Source: Nitriliruptoraceae bacterium (GTDB lineage: Bacteria; Actinomycetota; Nitriliruptoria; Nitriliruptorales; Nitriliruptoraceae). Taken from it: DNA of 35,098 nt. The DNA lies in contig PWWI01000057.1 of assembly GCA_003561535.1 (NCBI GenBank), positions 1-35,098 of the forward strand, written 5' to 3'. The notes under the pieces are model-generated. The model saw nothing but the letters and a program-made list of their open reading frames with translations, did no database searches and had not been told where the DNA came from. The translations under genes and the position numbers were made by a program. Below are positions 31,340 to 35,098 of this stretch, piece by piece (position 1 is the first letter of the stretch; each line of letters opens with the position of its first letter).

Positions 31340-32461
31340 ATGGCGACCAGCTACGCCGACGACCTCGCCGCTGCCCGGCGCCGGGTCGTCCAGCTCGAGT
31401 CCGATCTCGACATCGCCGTCAAGCGTGACCGCCATGGTGAGCTCCAGGAGCGCGCGGCCGCACCGGACCTGTGGGACGACCCCGACCGGGCCCGGCAGGT
31501 CACGACCCAGCTGTCCCGGATCGAGACGGAGCTGCAGCGCTTCGATGCGCTGGTGGAGCGCCTCGACGACCTCGAGGTGCTCGAGGAGCTCGCCCAGGAG
31601 GAGGACGACGCCTCCTCTGCCGCCGAGGTGGTCGCCGGGCTCGCGGAGGTGCGGGCGGAGCTCGATCGCCTCGAGGTCGCCACCATGCTCGGTGGCGAGT
31701 ACGACCACGAGGACGCGATCGTGTCGATCCACGCCGGCGAGGGCGGGGTCGACGCCATGGACTGGGCCCAGATGCTCCAGAAGATGTACCTGCGGTGGGC
31801 GGAGAGCCGCGGGTTCGACACCGAGGTCTACGACCGCTCCTACGGCGAGGAGGCCGGGCTGAAGTCCACCTCCTTCGAGGTGCGGGGCCCCGATGCCTAC
31901 GGGTGGCTGACGGTCGAACACGGTGTCCACCGGCTGGTCCGCATCAGCCCCTTCGACTCCCAGGCCCGGCGTCAGACCTCCTTCGCACTGGTCGACATCG
32001 TGCCGGTCCTGCCCGAACTGGAGGACGAGGTGGCCATCCCCGAGGAGGAACTGCGGGTGGACGTCTACCGCTCCTCCGGCCCCGGCGGGCAGAGCGTGAA
32101 CACCACCGACTCCGCGGTGCGGGTCACCCACCTGCCAACCGGCATCGTGGCCAGCTGCCAGAACGAGAAGTCCCAGCACCAGAACAAGGCGGCAGCGCTC
32201 AGGGTGCTCAAGGCCAAGCTCGCCGAGCTCGAGCGCCAGAAGCGGGCCGAGGAGCTCGACGAGCTGCGCGGTGGGGTGCAGAACGTGGGCTTCGGGTCCC
32301 AGATCCGCAGCTACGTGCTGGCGCCCTACCAGATGGTCAAGGATCTGCGGTCCGAGCACGAGACCGGCAACGTGTCCGACGTCCTCGACGGTGACCTGGA
32401 TGCCTTCATGGAGGCCGAGCTGCGCCGGCGGGTGCGCGAGGCCAGTGCCCGCGAGACCTGA
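31340..32461 (+). CDS. prfB: Peptide chain release factor 2
   Basis: A 373-residue release factor that ends translation at UGA and UAA. It has the RF2-specific tripeptide SPF (203-205, in RISPFDSQARRQTSF) and the catalytic GGQ (249-251, in SSGPGGQSVNTTDSAVRVTH), plus IHAGEGGVDAMDWAQML, NEKSQHQNKA and the C-terminal SYVLAPYQMVKDLRSEHETG. The reading frame is continuous from ATG 31340 (GAGGAG eight bases upstream), so the autoregulatory UGA frameshift near codon 26 of E. coli and many other bacteria is absent. The order prfB, ftsE, ftsX is conserved in many actinobacteria and Firmicutes. Confidence 0.97.
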   Translation: MATSYADDLAAARRRVVQLESDLDIAVKRDRHGELQERAAAPDLWDDPDRARQVTTQLSRIETELQRFDALVERLDDLEVLEELAQEEDDASSAAEVVAGLAEVRAELDRLEVATMLGGEYDHEDAIVSIHAGEGGVDAMDWAQMLQKMYLRWAESRGFDTEVYDRSYGEEAGLKSTSFEVRGPDAYGWLTVEHGVHRLVRISPFDSQARRQTSFALVDIVPVLPELEDEVAIPEEELRVDVYRSSGPGGQSVNTTDSAVRVTHLPTGIVASCQNEKSQHQNKAAALRVLKAKLAELERQKRAEELDELRGGVQNVGFGSQIRSYVLAPYQMVKDLRSEHETGNVSDVLDGDLDAFMEAELRRRVREASARET

Positions 32462-32699
32462 GCCGGCCTCTTCGGCCCTGGCCTTCCGGCCCTGGCCTTC
32501 CGCCCCGGCTCGGGTGACGAGGGGTGGCCTGCGGGAGGTTGTACCCTCGGCCCGCGGTGGACGGCGTCGGCTGCGGCACGGGGGTCTGTCACCCGGTGCT
32601 TCGGTCCATCCACCCAGCGACGCTGCCTGCCGGCGGCGTCGATGAGCACCGACCAGTGTCCCCCGGCCCGGCCCGGCCACACGACCCCTGGCGGATCCC
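32462..32699. other. Gap between prfB and ftsE
   Basis: The gap holds a duplicated CTGGCCTTCCG segment (about 32478-32505) right after prfB and a TACCCT (32542-32547) that could be a -10 for ftsE. No gene is visible. A similar GCCTTCCGG-rich stretch follows the GntR gene at about 11470-11510, so such runs may be terminator-like. Confidence 0.4.
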
Positions 32700-33398
32700 G
32701 TGATCAAGCTCCAGAACGTCACCAAGACCTACAAGCGCGGCGCCGATGACGAGGTCGTCGCGCTCGACGACGTGACGGTCGAGGTCACCAAGGGCGAGTT
32801 CGTGTTCGTGGTGGGTCCGTCGGGCTCGGGCAAGTCCACCTTCATGAAGCTCTTGACCCGGGAGCAGCTTCCCGACGGCGGCGAGATCTGGGTGGCCGGC
32901 AAGAACCTGGCGACGCTCAGGTCCTGGAAGGTGCCCGTGCTGCGGCGTGAGATCGGGTACGTCTTCCAGGACTTCAAGCTGCTGGAGAACAAGACGGTCT
33001 ACGAGAACGTCGCCTTCGCCCTGGAGGTCATCGGGCGTCCGCGCCGGGAGATCGAGAAGCGGGTGCCGGAGGGGCTGGACCTGGTCGGGCTGTCGGAGAA
33101 GTCACGGGCCCACCCCCACGAGCTCTCGGGTGGGCAGCAGCAGCGCGTCTCCGTGGCGCGCGCCTTCGTCAACAACCCGCGGATCCTGCTCTGTGACGAG
33201 CCGACCGGCAACCTCGATCCCTCCACCTCGGTGGGGGTGATGAAGCTGCTGGATCGGATCAACCGCACGGGCGCGACCGTGGTGATGGCGACCCACGACC
33301 AGCACATCGTCGACTCGATGCGGCGCCGCGTCATCGAGCTGGAGGACGGCCACGTCGTCCGCGACCAGTCGCGTGGCGTGTACGGCTACGGCGGCTGA
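32700..33398 (+). CDS. ftsE: Cell division ATP-binding protein FtsE
   Basis: A 232-residue ABC ATPase that works with FtsX at the septum to switch on a peptidoglycan hydrolase. Walker A is GPSGSGKST (39-47), the Q-loop is [20 protein letters not shown], the signature [14 protein letters not shown], Walker [14 protein letters not shown], and the H-loop ATHDQHIV. Length is typical. The GTG start has no strong ribosome site but begins exactly where the family begins ([10 protein letters not shown]). FtsX follows after 46 bases. Confidence 0.97.
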   Translation: MIKLQNVTKTYKRGADDEVVALDDVTVEVTKGEFVFVVGPSGSGKSTFMKLLTREQLPDGGEIWVAGKNLATLRSWKVPVLRREIGYVFQDFKLLENKTVYENVAFALEVIGRPRREIEKRVPEGLDLVGLSEKSRAHPHELSGGQQQRVSVARAFVNNPRILLCDEPTGNLDPSTSVGVMKLLDRINRTGATVVMATHDQHIVDSMRRRVIELEDGHVVRDQSRGVYGYGG

Positions 33399-33444
33399 CC
33401 GAGGACATCATGCTCGACGTCTGTCGGGCGAGCTGGAGGCATCG

Positions 33445-34341
33445 ATGACCGCGCGCTGGACCTACGTGATCCGCGAGGCCTTCGTCGGGTTGCGGCGCAA
33501 CCTGATGATGACCGTCGCCGTGATCCTGTCGGTGACGGTGTCACTGACGCTGTTGGGGGCGAGCCTGCTGCTCTCGGAGCAGGTCGACCTGGCCACCGAT
33601 GACTGGACCGGACGCGTGGAGGTGTCGATCTACCTCTGTGACGACCGGGTCTGCCCGGCGATCACCCCTGAGCAGCAGGAGCAGCTGCGTGAGGACCTCG
33701 AGTCCCAGGAGGTCGTCTCCGAGGTGTTCTACGAGTCCAAGCAGGACGCCTACGACCGCTTCACCGCGATGTTCGCCGACCAGGAGTCCTTGATCGACGC
33801 CATCGACGCGGACATCCTGCCGGCCTCCTTCCGCGTCAGGCTCGAGAACCCCAACCTGTTCAACGTCATCGCCGACCAGTTCTCGCCCCCCTACCCCGGG
33901 GTGGAGGAGGTCGTCGACCAGCGCGAGGTGCTCAACCAGTTCCTGCGCTTCACCAACGTGGTGCGTACCGCGGCGCTGGTCGTCGCCGCGATCCAGCTGG
34001 TGGCCGCAGGTGTGCTGATCGCCAACACGATCAGGGTCGCGGCGTTCGCCCGTCGCGAGCAGACCGGGATCATGCGGCTGGTCGGCGCGAGCAACTGGTA
34101 CATCCGGCTGCCCTTCGTGCTGGAGGGGGTGTTCGCGGGGCTGATCGGCGCCCTCGTGTCATGGGGCCTGCTGTGGGGCACCGTCCCGCGGGTGGCCACG
34201 AGCCTGGCGCAGGACATCGAGCTGATGCCCTTCATCGGCGAGGCACAGGTCATCGCCGTCGGTCCTTGGCTGCTGCTGGCGGGCACCGGCATCGCCGCGG
34301 TGGCCTCCATCCTGGCGTTGCGCCGCTTCCTCGACATCTGA
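33445..34341 (+). CDS. ftsX: Cell division permease-like protein FtsX
   Basis: A 298-residue membrane protein with four helices: one near the N-terminus (LMMTVAVILSVTVSLTLLGA), a large extracytoplasmic domain (about 45-170; VEVSIYLCDDRVCPAITPEQ, VVSEVFYESKQDAYDRF) and three C-terminal helices (TAALVVAAIQLVAAGVLIAN; EGVFAGLIGALVSWGLLWGT; WLLLAGTGIAAVASILALRR). The sequence REQTGIMRLVGASNWYIRLP is the FtsX/MacB signature. The two Cys in the extracytoplasmic loop (YLCDDRVC) could form a disulfide, as in mycobacterial FtsX. ATG 33445 follows GGAGG. It pairs with FtsE and with the hydrolase gene that starts at 34504. Confidence 0.96.
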   Translation: MTARWTYVIREAFVGLRRNLMMTVAVILSVTVSLTLLGASLLLSEQVDLATDDWTGRVEVSIYLCDDRVCPAITPEQQEQLREDLESQEVVSEVFYESKQDAYDRFTAMFADQESLIDAIDADILPASFRVRLENPNLFNVIADQFSPPYPGVEEVVDQREVLNQFLRFTNVVRTAALVVAAIQLVAAGVLIANTIRVAAFARREQTGIMRLVGASNWYIRLPFVLEGVFAGLIGALVSWGLLWGTVPRVATSLAQDIELMPFIGEAQVIAVGPWLLLAGTGIAAVASILALRRFLDI

Positions 34342-34432
34342 GCCGGGTCGCACCCGTCACCAGGCTCCAGTCCGTGGCGCGTCGTGCCGATCCCCGTGGA
34401 ATCGGCCGCAATCGTGGCTGATGTGGCTCGTG

Positions 34433-34438
34433 TAAGCT
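34433..34438 (+). promoter_or_regulatory. Candidate -10 element of the hydrolase gene
   Basis: TAAGCT lies about 65 bases before the GTG 34504 start, in the 162-base gap after ftsX, and fits TANNNT in one of the few AT-containing patches. No good -35 is seen. Confidence 0.3.
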
Positions 34439-34503
34439 CCAGCGGTCGTGTGTTGTAGCGGAGCGTCACGAGTCGATCACGTTCGGTCGCATGGAGCTCA
34501 CCG

Positions 34504-35098
34504 GTGCGGGTGCAGGCGGGTCGAGGTCGCAGTGTCATCGCTGCTGCCTGCGCGCTGGCCCTGCTACCGGTGGCGGCCTCCGCGCAGACCGGGGAGCTCC
34601 GCGACGGACTGCAGGACATCGCCTCCGAGCGGGATCAGGTGGAGGCAGAGGTCGGCGAGCTCCGCGCGCGCGAGGGTGACGCCCGCCAGCGGCTCGCGGC
34701 GGTCGAGGCCGAGATGAGCGAGGCCGAGGATCGCCTCGCGGCGCTCCAGGACGAGCTGGCTGGTGCGGAAGCGGCACTGGCCGAGGCCGAGGCTGCCGTC
34801 GTCCAGGCCCAGGCGGGGCTGGCGGTGGTCGCTGAGGAGCTGGTCGCCACCGAGGCCGAGCTGGCCGCAGCCACGGCCAAGCTCGAGGCCAGGGTGATCG
34901 CCGCCTACAAGTACGGCCAGGTCTCCCTCGCCGAGGTGTTCACCGGGGTCCGCGACTTCAGCGACCTCATGAGCTCGAGCGTCATGGTCGGCCACGTGCT
35001 CGACAGCGACCGGGTCATGGTCGCCGAGGTGGAGCGACTGTTCACCCTGGTGGCCGAGCAGCGAGCCGAGGCGCAGGCGCTGCGCGCCGACGCCGAGC
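34504..35098 (+). CDS. N-terminal part of a secreted coiled-coil peptidoglycan hydrolase (PcsB/RipC-like), runs off the window
   Basis: An open frame from GTG 34504 (GGAG at 34493-34496) to the window end, at least 198 residues. It starts with a signal peptide (basic VRVQAGRGR, hydrophobic SVIAAACALALLPVAA, likely cut after ASA). A long Ala/Glu-rich coiled coil follows (about 30-125; LRDGLQDIASERDQVEAEVG onward), then VIAAYKYGQVSLAEVFTGVR and FSDLMSSSVMVGHVLDSD, typical of coiled-coil domains of PcsB, RipC and EnvC-type activators/hydrolases. Position right after ftsEX is where FtsX-activated hydrolases lie. The catalytic domain (NlpC/P60, CHAP or M23) is beyond the window. Confidence 0.85.
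   Translation, partial: MRVQAGRGRSVIAAACALALLPVAASAQTGELRDGLQDIASERDQVEAEVGELRAREGDARQRLAAVEAEMSEAEDRLAALQDELAGAEAALAEAEAAVVQAQAGLAVVAEELVATEAELAAATAKLEARVIAAYKYGQVSLAEVFTGVRDFSDLMSSSVMVGHVLDSDRVMVAEVERLFTLVAEQRAEAQALRADAE

Noticed and set aside
31340-31460. Programmed frameshift in prfB
   Set aside because: The frame is open from the first ATG through the whole protein with no internal TGA.

Overview
The window is very GC-rich (roughly 70% by eye), has strong third-position G/C bias and frequent GTG starts, and carries typical actinobacterial families: an FtsE-FtsX pair next to prfB, MMPL/HAE3 transporters, DUF427, PspC and MBL-rhodanese proteins with the actinobacterial motif set. This points to the chromosome of an actinomycetote, possibly a deep-branching one (Nitriliruptoria/Euzebya-like). 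The phylum is fairly secure; the class is a guess. No rRNA, tRNA, insertion sequence, phage gene or CRISPR array was seen.

Positions 1-3482 hold the end of a bacterial microcompartment (BMC) operon, all on the plus strand and tightly packed: a hexameric shell protein, EutT (cobalamin adenosyltransferase), EutJ (Hsp70-like protein), a tandem-domain shell protein and a small protein that may be cargo. The EutT/EutJ pair suggests B12-dependent ethanolamine use. The signature enzymes, if present, lie upstream of the window.

Positions 3631-12121 hold a sulfur-handling block. It has two tandem membrane-anchored rhodaneses, a SulP permease with STAS domain, a metallo-beta-lactamase/double-rhodanese protein, an SLC13-type anion transporter with TrkA-C domains, a GntR/UTRA regulator and a rhodanese lipoprotein. 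A 12-bp palindrome close to ATGTCCGGACAT lies upstream of three of these genes and is the best candidate for a shared operator.

Positions 12137-20311 hold an aldo/keto reductase, a winged-helix protein with two LiaF-like membrane proteins in an overlapping operon, an MMPL transporter, and three minus-strand genes (CBS pair, DUF554, PH-SHOCT membrane protein). Positions 20556-28525 hold a universal stress protein with an overlapping hydrolase, MscL, malic enzyme diverging from transketolase, a small membrane protein, DUF427, an ABM-fold protein with an inserted 18-residue repeat, and PspC. Positions 28755-31177 hold a flavin monooxygenase overlapping an alpha/beta hydrolase. Positions 31340 to the end hold prfB, ftsE, ftsX and the start of a coiled-coil, probable peptidoglycan hydrolase gene, a division-site cell-wall module.

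The intergenic regions are rich in repeats. Most notable are four 32-nt hairpins of one family, arranged as two pairs with 71-72 bp internal spacing (8498-8600 and 15075-15178). Several short-period GC-rich tandem repeats also occur.
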